Shown here: positions 47,768 through 59,099 of the stretch, piece by piece | Numbering within the stretch: position 1 is the stretch's first letter | Layout of the letters: each line of letters starts with the position of its first letter | NCBI GenBank assembly: GCA_900073065.1 | Contig: FJOG01000002.1 | Location: 1,768,243 to 1,832,242 of the forward strand | From: Phialocephala subalpina | Lineage: Eukaryota > Ascomycota > Leotiomycetes > Helotiales > Mollisiaceae | DNA: 64,000 nt | Reading direction: 5' to 3' | Position numbers and translations under genes: made by a program | The notes under the pieces: model-generated | Database searches by the model: none | What the model saw: the letters and a program-made list of their open reading frames with translations, nothing else | Told to the model about the DNA's origin: nothing

Positions 47768-48309
47768 ATGAAGACCAACACCTCCCTCCTCATCCTCTCC
47801 CTCCTGGCATCAACTCAAGCCTCAGTCCTAAGCACCACAAACATCGCCACTGTCCTCGCTGGCGCCACATCTCAATCCTCCCTCACCATTCCCGCCGCCG
47901 CCATGGCCGCCATCGCGAAACTCGGCACGGGAGGTGCCAATGCGAGCACGCTGACTGCGGCGGACAAGGCTGCGATTGCTTCTTGTACGACGACTGCTCA
48001 GGCGGATAATACGGCGAGTAAGGCGGGGTTGGGTGGTGGGACTGGAAGTGCGGGGAATATTGCTTTGCAAGTTTATACTTTCCCTCCTTGTTTCCAAGTA
48101 GGAAGAGAGAATGTGAGCATAGAGCTAATGCTAGATGCAGCGTCACGAATAAGATTACAACTCACGCATGCGAGAGTGCAGGACAACAGATCTCGGGCAC
48201 TGGAAGCGACACTGATATCAATCTCTTGATCTCGAATGTTGGTGTGCTAAATGCGAATACAGATGCAGCGGGCATTACGAGTAAGAGGGCTGTTACGTTC
48301 TCTGGTTGA
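47768..48309 (+). CDS. Small secreted Ala/Thr-rich protein, unknown function
   Basis: Predicted secreted protein of 155 residues. The first 19 or so residues form a signal peptide (KTNTSLLILSLLASTQAS). The mature part is rich in Ala, Thr, Gly and Ser and has two cysteines (ASCTTT, HACESAG). A frame change forces an intron between 48067 and 48140. No GT donor has the right phase, but GCAAGT at 48067 does, giving a GC-AG intron and the junction GNIA-F-VTNKITTHAC. Alternative acceptors within a few bases are possible. It has no domain I recognise. It resembles many small secreted proteins of fungal surfaces, so a role at the wall or with a host is only a guess. Confidence 0.7.
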
Positions 48310-49096
48310 GGATCGATTGAAATGTTAGTTTTGAGAAAATATATCTGGTTCCTTGCTTTGACTTGGCAACTTTCGCTTTCCATTAAAACAACCAAACCTG
48401 GGATCTAAAGCCAGGCGCACCTTCCCAAATCCTCAAGCAGCTAGCCTCTCTCACGTGAGTTGTACCCCCACAAACTTCCTTCCATTGCGTTATAGATTTT
48501 ATTAAGCACAAAATATGACAAGTATAGCCGTCTGCTACGTGGTGTAACAGCCAATTAGCATGGCCACGACCGCGTACTTGCTCCTTCAAAAAATGGTTTG
48601 GCCAGCCGTTTTTCCAGCTCTCTTACGTTACCTCTAGGAGTGACGAGTTTTTTGCTTCCTTTTTCTACTTCTATGAGATCTTTTTGGGTGGGTAAGACGT
48701 AGTTCTTTTCTTGCTGCGAGGGTGTAAACTTTTGGGGGAGGACCGAAGCGAAGAATGGACGAAGAGACTTCCTCCCTACGCAGCCTGCGCAGACTAGTTC
48801 GTCCGTAGGTGTCAAAGCCTCGAGTTGTTTCCTATCATATTCTCCGCTCGAGGGAATCAGGTGTCGTGTCCTCAGTTTAGTTGCTTTGGTCCTGCTTAGT
48901 GCTACCATCAATCAGATATTGAAGTGGTAGCTTACACCTTTTAGGTATCGCTCCCGAACGTGAAAGTAGCAACGCTTCATTTCTTCCACAAGTCACTTAT
49001 GAGCGGCTCCACACACGGAATTCGTATCTCAAGTACAAATTTCAAACTATAGTATTCCAGCCTTGAGCAATAGAATCAGAGCTCAGGGGCAGCAAA
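48310..49096. other. Intergenic region between two secreted-protein genes
   Basis: About 790 bp. A 118-codon minus frame (48555-48911) has no start context, signal or domain and is probably chance. Nothing else seen. Confidence 0.45.
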
Positions 49097-49737
49097 ATGA
49101 AGCTTCCTACCATCACCACTTTACTCACGTTCGGAGTTTTAACTTCAGCTCTTCCTTTCAACGCCACCGACTTCTTATCCAACACAACATCTTCCTTCGA
49201 CATATCCAACACCACACCCACCCTCGCCCGTCGTAGTCTACCCTTCTCCATGGAGAACGAAGCAGTATGTGTCTTTACGGATGGAGGGACATGGGGTTGG
49301 TTTTTCAATACATGGCAGTGGTACATCTTCGCCAAAGGCGAATGGGTTCAAGACCACTGGCCCAAAGGCGAACATGACAAACACGGAGAACCAACACATG
49401 ACAGATACGCCAAACACTTAATCGATAAACTACACAAGCACTGTGGAACGATCCTCAACTGGCATTTCCAATATGGCAAAGGGAAGATGGATTTGTTGAT
49501 AATAAGAAGTTTGATAGAGGAGAAGGACTCGCGGATTTCAGGACGTTTGATCCGACAACGAAGAATTGTGTCGAAGGGACAATTACTGCCGCGAGTAGGG
49601 ACTTTGGAGGTGAGGTTAATGGGGGAAAGCTAGGGATGGGGGTTCATTGCCATGAGATTGAGAACTGGGACAATCAATGGAGTCCTAAAGATCTTTGGGA
49701 GAAGATCAAAAGGAAGGGATACGATGTGAACCGTTGA
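49097..49737 (+). CDS. Secreted Trp/His-rich protein with Kex2-type site, frameshifted
   Basis: Predicted secreted protein, family not recognised. Residues 1-19 are a signal peptide. A short N-glycosylation-rich propeptide ends at a dibasic site (LARR, residues 43-46). The mature part is rich in Trp, His and Lys (GGTWGWFFNTWQWYIF). The first frame stays sensible to about 49480 and then becomes basic nonsense, ending at 49633. From 49483 another frame continues with coding character to a stop at 49735-49737, including cysteines and the segment HCHEIENWDNQW. No intron fits between them. One missing base in the AAAGGGAAG run near 49478-49486 would explain it. Either a sequencing error or a recently broken gene. 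Full-length size would be about 213 residues with four or so cysteines. Confidence 0.65.
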
Positions 49738-50336
49738 TCCAGAACTGCTGCGTAGAATTGGTCGTAGGCATCTGGTTCTGGAAGCATGGCTTGTATGGGA
49801 GGTATTGATGCTTTCGATGCGTACTTTCATCTCATCATGATGCTGAACTTAGAGGATGCAGGAGACTTGCGAGTAGAAGAAGTCGGAAATTCGTAGCTTC
49901 TAAGAGCTTGAAAGCGCTTTCTACGTGTTGAGCACCCAGACTCTGTCAACACGAGTTTCGTGGAAGCACCTCATCAAAGAATAAATACAAATTAAACATG
50001 ATTGGTTTATTTAAAAAGGAGAAAGGTGCCTCGAGCGAGTTCGTTGAGTAGATGTCTAGCGCGACACGGCTTCTCTTGGATTGAGGAACTTGAGGCGAAG
50101 CGGCTGCCGAGATAATCCAACCCCCACTTACAGATACTTCAAGGCGGGCAAGACCTCAACTGACCCATGGGCAAACAACAAGAGGGCAGAAATATTGTGG
50201 GCTGATAATGCTTTGAAACTTCTTCAAACTCTAAACCATATATAACATTTGTTCAAAATCCGAAAAGCACTTTTTGCCTTCGCCACCACCTCGGCATTAA
50301 CTCAAGAGACGGCTCGGACTTACAAGTACTTTCAAG
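49738..50336. other. Intergenic gap before amidase
   Basis: About 600 bp. AT-rich around 49980-50020. No gene seen. Confidence 0.5.
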
Positions 50337-52259
50337 ATGGGACAAAACTACAAGGAGATTTCTGAGATAGCTCTCAAAAGACGAGAAGCTGCAATCCCAA
50401 AAGAATATCTCCTTCCGGAATCTGCTCTCAAGGATCTCCCACTGGATCTCACCAGTGTACCAAAGTCCTCGGGACATTTCACACCAGAGGAACTCGAGAT
50501 CATCGAAACTCAAGCTGAAGACATTCTCCTCAAGATTCGAGAAAAGAAATGGACTTCCTTGACCGTCACAAAAGCTTTTTGCAAAGCAGCGGTTGTGGCT
50601 CAACAACTGGTTTGCCATTTTCCAATATCCAGCAAGGACAGAGCTGACATGTAGAAAGACAAACTGCCTAACTGAGATCCTCTTCCCCGAAGCTCTCGCC
50701 CGCGCCAAATTCCTCGATGACCACCTTGAGAAGACAGGTCAGGTGATTGGTCCCCTCCACGGCATTCCCATCTCCTTGAAAGACTGCTTCATCACTCCTC
50801 CTCATCCCTCGTCTATCGGCATGGCGTGCTACGCCAACGAAGCTACCACCGAGGAGACGGTTCTCATCAGTATCTTAGCGAAGCTGGGAGCTGTTTTCTA
50901 TGTCAAGACTAATGTTCCAACGGCGATGATGATGATGGAGACTATCAATCATGTTTGGGGAGAGACGAGAGGTGGGTATCATTCTGGTACGAGTTGTGGT
51001 GGGAGTTCTGGGGGTGAGGGTGTGCTTTTGGCGATGAGGGGGAGTCCGCTTGGTGTTGGTACGGATATTGGTGGGAGTATCAGAATCCCGAGCGCATTCA
51101 ATGGGGTACGTGAAAATTTCCCCTTGTCTTGAAGCTTTCCTGGAAGCCAATCTCTTTCCTTAGAGCTTGGCTCCTGTACTCTTCAATATTATAAGAAGCC
51201 TCGGACTAACTTCTCTAAAGCTTTATGGAATGAAACCAACGTAAATATCCCATCTTTCTATCCAGAATCGTGCTGACATGGATATCAGATTTGGAAGGTT
51301 CCCAGTTTACGGCACCAAGTCAGGAATAAGCGGTCAAGACTTCATCTTCTCAAACAATGGTCCAATGGCAAGATCAATCGATATCATCAAGCTCTACTGC
51401 CAAGCCGTCCTCTCTCCGGAAATGTCTCCTTGGACACTAGATCCCAAATGTGTCGCCATTCCGTGGAGAGGAGATGTCATTCAACCCAAAGGACGAAAAC
51501 TCCGTTTTGGAATCATTTCTGACAACGATGGCGAGATCAGCGTCCATCCACCCATCGTTCGTGGTCTCGAAATGACCAAGAAAGCCCTCCTTGCAGCCGG
51601 TCACGAAGTCTTCGAATGGGAACCCTTCAACCATCCCGAAATGGTCAAAGAAGTTAACTCCTCGTTCTACACTCTCGGCGGAGCCGCAATCCTAGATTTG
51701 ACGTTGCAACATGACGAGCCAGTTTATGGCTCGATGGAGAACTATGAGGAGCATTATAAGAAGGGTGAACATGGGACACTTGGGCCTACGAAGTTGAGAG
51801 AGATGATTATTAAGAGAAATGCGTTACAGAAGGCGTATATGGATAAATGGTCTGCTACCGCCGGGGATGGAAAGGAGGCGATGGATGGAATTCTTGTTGC
51901 GAGTTCGCCGTGGACGGCGCCGAGATTGGGATTAACGCAGAAGACTTTCTGTGTTAACTTTACTGCGGCGTTTAACCTACTTGGTAGGCTCTTACCTCCT
52001 ACCTTTCACTTGATACTGATGATGTTCAGACTACCCGATTTGCACATTCCCAGTGACATTCGCAGACAAGAATGTTGACAAGGCGAGAAGTGGATGGAAA
52101 CCATTGAACGAGAAGGATGCAGAAGTCCAGGCGGATTATGATGTGGAGTTCTATCATGGTACTCCGGTTACACTGCAGTGTGTCGGTAGAAGAATGGAGG
52201 ACGAGAAGGTCTTAGAGATGACTGGCATCATTGCCGAAGCATTGAAGGCACATTCTTGA
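50337..52259 (+). CDS. Amidase (amidase signature family, acetamidase-like)
   Basis: Hydrolyses an amide to acid and ammonia, using a Ser-cisSer-Lys triad. Five exons, 50337-50609, 50659-51105, 51221-51240, 51289-51983 and 52030-52259, give 554 residues, usual for fungal acetamidase-type enzymes. The catalytic lysine is in ISLKDCF (about residue 131). The signature GTSCGGSSGGEG runs near 205-215, and the nucleophile serine is in DIGGSIRIPS near 230. The triad is complete. Exon 3 is only 20 nt (LYGMKPT across the junction) and may be lost in automatic models. The first intron ends in AAAG. The true substrate is open: acetamide, fatty-acid amides or nitrile-derived amides are all possible in this family. 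Confidence 0.92.
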
Positions 52260-52727
52260 GACGAAGATGAGAACATGTAGATTTGCACATATATACATCT
52301 ATATAGACTTATAGAAGCGAGATCAGTTCACTTTCGAATGTCTGAATTTTGCTGGTTTGTGCAATACGAAATGTAAGGAGTTGAAAATGCTTGAAAGTAT
52401 TTGGTGCATCAGTTTTGAAGGGAGCGCAAAAGAATGGAAGAAAACGGAGACAGCATGAGAGTGCAAGTTACAAAGAAGATAGGCCCAAACCAACATCAAG
52501 TATTTTAATTTAAATCAAGTAGTATCCAGAATTCTGTCAAAAGAAGAGACGATCTTTCGTCCAAAAGGCGGCCTAAATCCCCTTTCGCTTCGCTTCGCCT
52601 AGTTGTCCCTCCAACCACCAATTTCCCCACCGACTTCAACAATCGTCATAGACATCTCCTCACCACCCCTTCGCAACCCCAAATCACAACTGCACAACTC
52701 GAACAGAACCCACAAATAAAACCAAAA
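52260..52727. other. Intergenic gap before POLD4
   Basis: About 470 bp with no gene. It ends in a pyrimidine-rich promoter stretch. Confidence 0.5.
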
Positions 52728-53420
52728 ATGCCACCAACCCGCCGCTCCCGCGTCTCCTCCGGCCCAGCCGCAAAAGGTGCCCAGAAAACGCTCTCCTTCG
52801 GCGGAACCAAGATCACGAAACCCACCTCCTCTGCCAAATCCATCGACAAATCCATCGACAAATCTCCTCTCTCCTCTACACTCACCCCACCCTCAACCAT
52901 CGATACAGGACACATCACATCTGAAGCTGCTGTTGAACAACAAGCTAAGGTTGAGTTGAAGGAGTTAGCTAAGGGAAAGACGGCGGAAGAAGAGAGAGCG
53001 AGCAGGGTCACAGATGCGCAGATCAAGCGGTATTGGAGGGAGAGAGAGAATGAGAGGAAGAGTAGGAGGGTACATCAGGAGGAGTTGAGTTTGGAGGAGA
53101 AGGTGTTGAGGTTGTTTGATATGAGTTCTCAGTATGGTGTATGTCTCCCTGAATTTCCCCCTCTATCTTCGTATTGCCCTACCCCTCTTCCTTTACATTC
53201 TACCACACGGATTTAAGAATGAATACTGATGAGGTTTAAACAGCCAGCCATCGGTATCGCAAGAATGAAACGCTGGGTCCGAGCCAACAAACTCGGCCTC
53301 TCGCCACCCATCGAAGTCCTAGCCGTTCTGCTAAAGGAAGAAGAGAAGGGCAATACGAAGATTGAGCGGGCGTATGTGGATGAGTTGATGAGTAGCAAGT
53401 TTATTATTGGTGAGGCTTGA
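52728..53420 (+). CDS. DNA polymerase delta subunit 4 (Cdm1/POLD4)
   Basis: Smallest, non-essential subunit of the replicative polymerase delta. Two exons, 52728-53138 and 53244-53420, give 195 residues. The C-terminal half has the family core: LRLFDMSSQYGPAIGIARMKRWVRANKLGLSPPIEVLAVL, interrupted by the intron after SQYG. Near residue 20 lies QKTLSFGG, a PIP-box-like sequence (Q-x2-[ILM]-x-F) that could bind PCNA. Between them is a Ser/Lys-rich linker with a repeated SIDK unit. Length is typical for filamentous fungi. It converges on ATP-citrate lyase subunit 1. Confidence 0.92.
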
Positions 53421-53915
53421 GGGAGCGTAGCGACCGACAAGGAGGGTATTGAATGGTGAGGAGGCATGAAGAGTGTATGAATGAATGTGGGTGTATGAAA
53501 CTTTGGCTGGATGGGTGGAGTTGCTTGGGGATTTGCGAATATCTGCGTGGAAGAAACAGGCTCAGGCTATGGCGTTCGGTTGCTTTCTATGGTATGGTGT
53601 GCATATGAATGCAGAGAGGAAGAGAATGGCTTCTCGTCAAAAGGGATACTTAGCCATGGCACAATGTGTTTCTTAAGAGCATAGAGCAATGAAAATGGCT
53701 CTGTCAACACAATCAACCTTACGAGCCTGAATTAATCGCACTATGATGACGGTGCTCACGGAAGGCTGAAGTCATTGAGCAGAAATCCCCATCAAAACGA
53801 ATCTATTCAGCATTTTTGAATTAGGTGTGCTGCTATTGCAAGTCTTGGTCTACATGCTACACAGCGTAAAAGGAGTAACTCCGGACCTCCGCCAAAACCA
53901 AACAAATCATCGAAT
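53421..53915. other. Convergent intergenic region
   Basis: About 500 bp between the POLD4 and ACL1 stop codons. No gene seen. Confidence 0.5.
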
Positions 53916-55972
53916 CTACAATTGCACCTCCACACGTCCCTCACCACCAGGCGCACCAGACGACAGGGTTGGGAGAAGGTAGGTGATATCATCCCAAGGA
54001 TGTCTGTACAAGCCAGTGCGCAGTCTCTTCTGATCAAGGTAATGGGCAATCAAACCAATGGATCGACCAAGAACGAAGAGACCGTTCAAGACACCCATCT
54101 GCAAGTAATCCTCAGCCTCCTCGGGGGTGAAAGCACCGCAGTTGCGCATCAAATCAACGAAGCAGACAGCGACAGCACCATCGACGTTCAAGATCAAGTT
54201 GTCCTTCTTCGATGTGGTGACGGACTCAACGGCAAGAGCATAGTCGAGCATCTTGCAGCTAGGGAAGCGCTTCTTGACGAACTCCTTAACAAGCTCGACG
54301 CGAAGATCGGGGTTGTTGCGGGACTTCACCTTGTGGCCAATACCGGGGATGAGCTTGTTCTGCTTGCGCATGGTGTCGACGAAGTCACGTGGGGAGAGAC
54401 CCTTGTCGAAGGCCTTGGTGAACTCCTCGGCAGCACCGTCAAGAGCACCACCGAATCTTGAACCGATGGTCAACAGACCTGATACAAGAGCGGAGATGAG
54501 ATCCTTTCCGGCTCTGGTTGTGATGATGGTGTTCATGGCGCCGGAGACAGCTGGACCGTGGTCGGCAGTCAACATGAGCACCATTTCGAGGAACTTGCTG
54601 GCGTAGTCTGGGAGACGACGGCGGAACCAGAGCAAGGACATGACACCTCCGATTCCAATATCCTCCTTGAAAACATCGGAAATTGGCATACCAGCGTACA
54701 AGAGTTCTTGTCCACGGTCGTCGGAAATGGTGGAGATGAAAGCAGCAGGCTTTCGGATGAGACCAAGTTCTTGAGCCCATGAGTAGTCAAGTGGGATCTT
54801 CGGTACAACTGGCTCGGGTTGAGGGACGATGGTTCCGTCCTTGACGAGCTTCTGGTAGACCTGGCCGAGGAGAGCTGGCATGTCTTCGAAAGTTTCTGGG
54901 ACGGAGAAACCAGCCTCCTTCATCGACTTGTTCTTGATGGCAGCAGTTTCGAGCTGGGAGTTGGCGAATGAACCAGCGTGTCCGAACTGAACCTCAGTCT
55001 TGAACATGCTCGCGCAAGTACCAATAGCCCATGCGACAATTGGCTTGGTGATGGTTCCGTTCTTGACAGCCTCAATGACTCGGTATTCCTCGACACCTCC
55101 AACTTCTCCCAAAAGCAAGAGGATCTTGCACTCGGGGTCGGCCTCGTATCTCAGAAGATGGTCAATGAAGGTTGTGCTCGGGTATCTGTCACCGCCAATT
55201 GCAACACCCTCGTAGACACCATCGGTTGTGTTGGCAATGATGTTGTTCAGCTCGTTGGACATACCGCCGGACTTGGAGACGTATCCAACGGAACCCTTGC
55301 GGTAGAGCTTGGAGGCGACAATGTTGTCCATCATACCACCAGTGTTACCGATCTTGAAGCATCCAGGCTTGATACCACCGACAGTCGCGGGACCAATGAT
55401 GGTAATGCCCTTCTTCTTGGCAACGTGAAGGATCTCACGGGCACGCTGCAGATTCTGTTAGCTGGGCTTGAGCTTCTGCATGTGTTGAAACTTACTCTCT
55501 CGGGGACACCTTCAGCAATGATGGCAATTGATTTGATTTGTGGATATTCCATGAGCTCCATGGTGGATTGGTAGACGGATCGGGAAGATGCGAAGTTAAC
55601 AACAGTGTCAACATCCGAGTGCTTGGCCATTGCCTTGTCCACATCTTGGTAAACTGGCAGCAGAGTCTCGCTGGTTCCCCAGTACATCTTGCTGACGAAT
55701 TGACCACCGAATGTGTAGATGATACCAGCAACGGAGGGGGTCTTGCGCTTGCAGATGAAGTCGAAGTCGAGCATGCCCTGGACGGCTCGTGGCTGGAGAC
55801 CGTAGACGAAGCATCGTGTCTTGTCGTGGAAGAGAGTGTGTTCTGCGCGCGGGCTGAGAGGGCGAGAGGGAGCTGCGAAACGGCGGATGTTGTCGTTGGC
55901 AGAAAGGCCGGCTGATGGTGCAGCAGAGGTGCCATTGGTGGCAGCCCCCCCGTTAACGGTGGCAGCAGGCAT
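53916..55972 (-). CDS. acl1: ATP-citrate synthase subunit 1 (catalytic large subunit)
   Basis: Subunit of cytosolic ATP-citrate lyase, which makes acetyl-CoA from citrate for lipids, sterols and histone acetylation. Exons 55972-55496 and 55445-53916 give 668 residues, the normal size. An N-terminal Ala/Gly/Ser tail leads into the CoA-ligase part ([19 protein letters not shown]). The phospho-histidine is in [11 protein letters not shown] (near residue 312). The C-terminal half is the citrate-synthase-like domain, with [19 protein letters not shown] and the [13 protein letters not shown] end. It is the large partner of subunit 2, transcribed divergently. Long plus-strand frames across it (53922-54461, 54978-55574) are antisense shadows caused by strong codon bias. 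Confidence 0.97.
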
Positions 55973-57131
55973 CGTGAAAAGCGTGGAGAGTAATGGATCT
56001 TGGGAGAGGGAAAGTCAGTAATTGCCGTGGTTTTGAAGCACTCTCTGAAATATTTGCGACGGGTGTCCCTGGTGAGATGGGTGATTGAGAGTGGAGAGGG
56101 AGCGAGGAAGGAATCGTAGCTCGGGTGAGAAGAAAGTAAACTGCTCTTTCAACTTACATCCAGTAAGAAATTGGCGCACCAGCTCTCGTTCGCAGCAGCA
56201 GTGTAGTTAGTTAGTGGTGAAGCTGAAGGCGGTCGACGAGAGTGAAGAAATGCAGACGGAGAGGAGAGGAGAGGAGAGGTCGTGCAGTGGTGTCGCCTTT
56301 TGAGAGATGTGGTGGTGTGGTCGTTTAGTTGTTCGTGGGCCGAACAGTAATTGGGGAAAAGGCGGTTTTGAATCGTGTGCAGGGCCTCAGGAGCGTTGTT
56401 GAACTCCGAAGTGGTGGACCGGGTGGTTGAGAGAGAGCTGTTTCCCAAAAATAAAGCCCAAAAACCACTGAGGCGCAGAAGCCACCCCTGCTTGCTCCGC
56501 AGCTGTTGTGCCTGTCGGCTTTGTGTTGGGGAATATTTTGGCGCTAGAATCAACCACTGCAGCTCCCACACCTTCGGACCCCCAAAACCCTTTCGGCGGC
56601 CGTAGTCAGCTCGGCGTCGTCCTAAATCCAGCACATCCCTCAAAAGTCTCCAATCCAACAACAATCCAAGGCCTTTTTCGTCGTTGAGGATCTTTGCACC
56701 GCCCAATCCAGGACATTATTCTCCTGCTACCCAATTTAAATCTCGCCTTGACAGCCGGATTCTTTTCTCTGGTAAGTTGTTAACCTGCCTCTCTTCCTGA
56801 ATCCTTTCTCTCTCGCATCGGATTCGCATCGCATCAACAGTCCCCTCATCCTCATAAGACTGCTTCAAAGACCGTCAAAACGTCCGACAGTCCCCCAAGA
56901 TCCACTTGTACTTCGAACTTTGCGAGCCTCACTACTCAATCGCAAGAAGCAAGTGTCGAGCTACCATCGCTGTTACTGCTGTCACTCGAACTCGGTTCCT
57001 GAGCATCCAATTTTCCTGTGTTCAGGTATTTACATACACGGCTTTTCAGCTTCCTGTCAGCAACACACAAAACATTAAAGACTCCATGCTGATAAGTTTC
57101 GAATAGCAAAACATACCTGACATCCTCTGCA
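55973..57131. promoter_or_regulatory. Shared divergent promoter of acl1 and acl2
   Basis: The 1.16-kb space between the two lyase genes probably coordinates their expression. CCAAT boxes occur at 56650-56654, 56703-56707 and 56731-56735. A (GGAGA)n-like purine run lies at 56259-56279. Possible 5' untranslated introns are seen on both sides: on the minus strand 56157-56045 (GTAAGT..TTTCAG), and on the plus strand a GTAAGT donor at 56772. These are sequence-only suggestions. Short frames here are chance. Confidence 0.6.
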
Positions 57132-59099
57132 ATGGCTGCCAAATCCATCCTCGAAGCCGACGGAAAGGCTATCCTGAACTACCACCTCACCCGCGCTCCA
57201 GTCATCAAGCCATCTCCTCTCCCAAAGCCATCCACACACAACCCTCCTCCAAAGCTTGCCTCTCTCTACTTCCCAGAAGATGAGGACGTAGCAACCATTC
57301 TCGACCAGGCCGAAACCTCATACCCATGGCTCTTGGTCCCAGGATCCAAGTTCGTTGCCAAGCCAGATCAATTGATCAAGCGACGAGGCAAGAGCGGTCT
57401 TCTGGCTTTGAACAAGACCTGGCCCGAGGCGAAGGCGTGGATTGCTGAGCGTGCTGGAAAGGCCCAGAAGGTTGAGCACACCGTGGGTGTTCTGCGACAA
57501 TTCTTGGTTGAGCCATTCGTGCCTCACCCTGCCGGAACCGAGTACTACATCAATATCAACTCCCAAAGAGAGGTACGTTTTACCTTTTCATACTTAGTCC
57601 CAAAATTTGGCACCCAAAGTTGAAAGTGGGTGCAAGAAGAGACTTCTTGGAAAACAAGTCAAAATCATCAAAGACTTGTCACACATTGTGTGATGCCCAA
57701 GCGGGATCAAGAGAGTCAAGTTTTGAGCACAAAATGAAATGGCAGAAGCATGTGGGTTCCAAGAACCTTTTGATGTTTCCAACCCCGTGGTTGTGGTTCG
57801 GCAATAGACGTACCAGCGGGCGGGCGAACGGAAGCTAGACCTCAATTTCCAATGTGGGCCACCGCATATGGCATCAAGTCCAAAACAGCATCCTATCATC
57901 ATGCAATTTTGTACCTGCATTGCCATGTGTGCGGGCACTCCCGCTGCTAGGGCTATTGTTTGCCTCTTGCCCGAAACAATCTTCTTGCGCCACCCGATTC
58001 AGTTCCCAGACATGGCCCCCATCCTTGATCTACCACGTGCTAACTCTCTCTTCCCTTGCAGGGCGACTGGATTCTCTTCACACACGAGGGAGGTGTCGAT
58101 GTTGGTGATGTCGATGCTAAGGCCGAGAAGCTCTTGATCCCAGTTGATCTCGAGGAATACCCATCAAACTTCAAGATTGCCCAAACTCTCTTGAAGAAGG
58201 TTCCCAAGGGCGTACACAACATCCTCGTCGACTTCATCAGCAGACTCTATGCTGTCTACGTCGACTGCCAATTCACATACCTCGAGATCAACCCTCTCGT
58301 CGTTGTCCCAAGAGAAGATGCCGGAGACGATGCGCAATCCGCTGATGTCTACTTCCTGGATTTGGCCGCCAAGCTTGACCAGACTGCTGAGTTCGAGTGC
58401 GGTGTCAAGTGGGCTGTTGCACGATCGCCTGCTGCCCTCGGCATGGCTGTCGTCAAGGCTGCGGATGGAAAGGTCAACATCGATGCTGGCCCACCAATGG
58501 AATTCCCTGCTCCTTTCGGCCGTGAGATGAGCAAGGAGGAAGCTTACATCGCTGAGCTCGATGCTAAGACTGGTGCATCACTCAAGTTGACCGTCTTGAA
58601 CTCCAAGGGCCGTGTCTGGACATTGGTTGCTGGTGGTGGTGCTTCTGTCGTCTACGCTGATGCCATTGCCAGCTCTGGTTTCGCTGATGAGCTCGCCAAC
58701 TACGGTGAGTACTCCGGTGCCCCAACCGAGACTCAAACCTTCCACTACGCCCGCACTGTCCTGGACCTGATGCTCCGCGCTCCCTTATACCCAGAGGGTA
58801 AGGTCCTCTTCATCGGTGGTGGTATTGCCAACTTCACCAACGTCGCCTCTACCTTCAAGGGTGTCATCCGCGCTCTCCGAGAAGTCGCCCCTCAACTCAT
58901 CGAGCACAACGTCAGCATCTGGGTTCGTCGTGCCGGTCCCAACTACCAGGAAGGTCTCAAGAATATCAAGTCCGTTGGTCAAGAGTTGAAGCTCGACATG
59001 CACGTTTACGGTCCAGAGATGCACGTCAGTGGGATTGTTCCTTTGGCTCTTGTCCCAGGTAGATTGGAGCAGAGCAAGGTCAAGGAGTTCAGTGGTTAG
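57132..59099 (+). CDS. acl2: ATP-citrate synthase subunit 2 (ATP-grasp small subunit)
   Basis: Second subunit of ATP-citrate lyase; it carries the ATP-grasp and citrate-binding part. Exons 57132-57572 and 58062-59099 give 492 residues, as expected. The protein begins [19 protein letters not shown]. It contains [20 protein letters not shown] for ATP binding and, after the intron, [18 protein letters not shown] and YLEINPLVV. The C-terminal citrate-binding part includes [11 protein letters not shown] and ends KVKEFSG. The single intron is 489 nt, by far the longest coding intron in this window. The split into two divergently transcribed genes is the usual arrangement in Pezizomycotina; animals fuse the two parts. 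Confidence 0.97.
57573..58061 (+). other. Long intron of acl2
   Basis: Intron with GTACGT donor, a CTAAC branch point and CTTGCAG acceptor, 489 nt long. No open frame, repeat or known RNA structure stands out. Its length is unusual beside the other introns of this window, most of which are under 120 nt. Confidence 0.85.

Noticed and set aside
48555..48911. 118-codon minus frame between secreted-protein genes
   Set aside because: No signal peptide, domain or conserved pattern; it fits chance.
53922..55574. Long plus-strand frames of 179 and 198 codons
   Set aside because: They lie fully antisense to the well-supported acl1 gene and arise from its codon bias; no independent domain.
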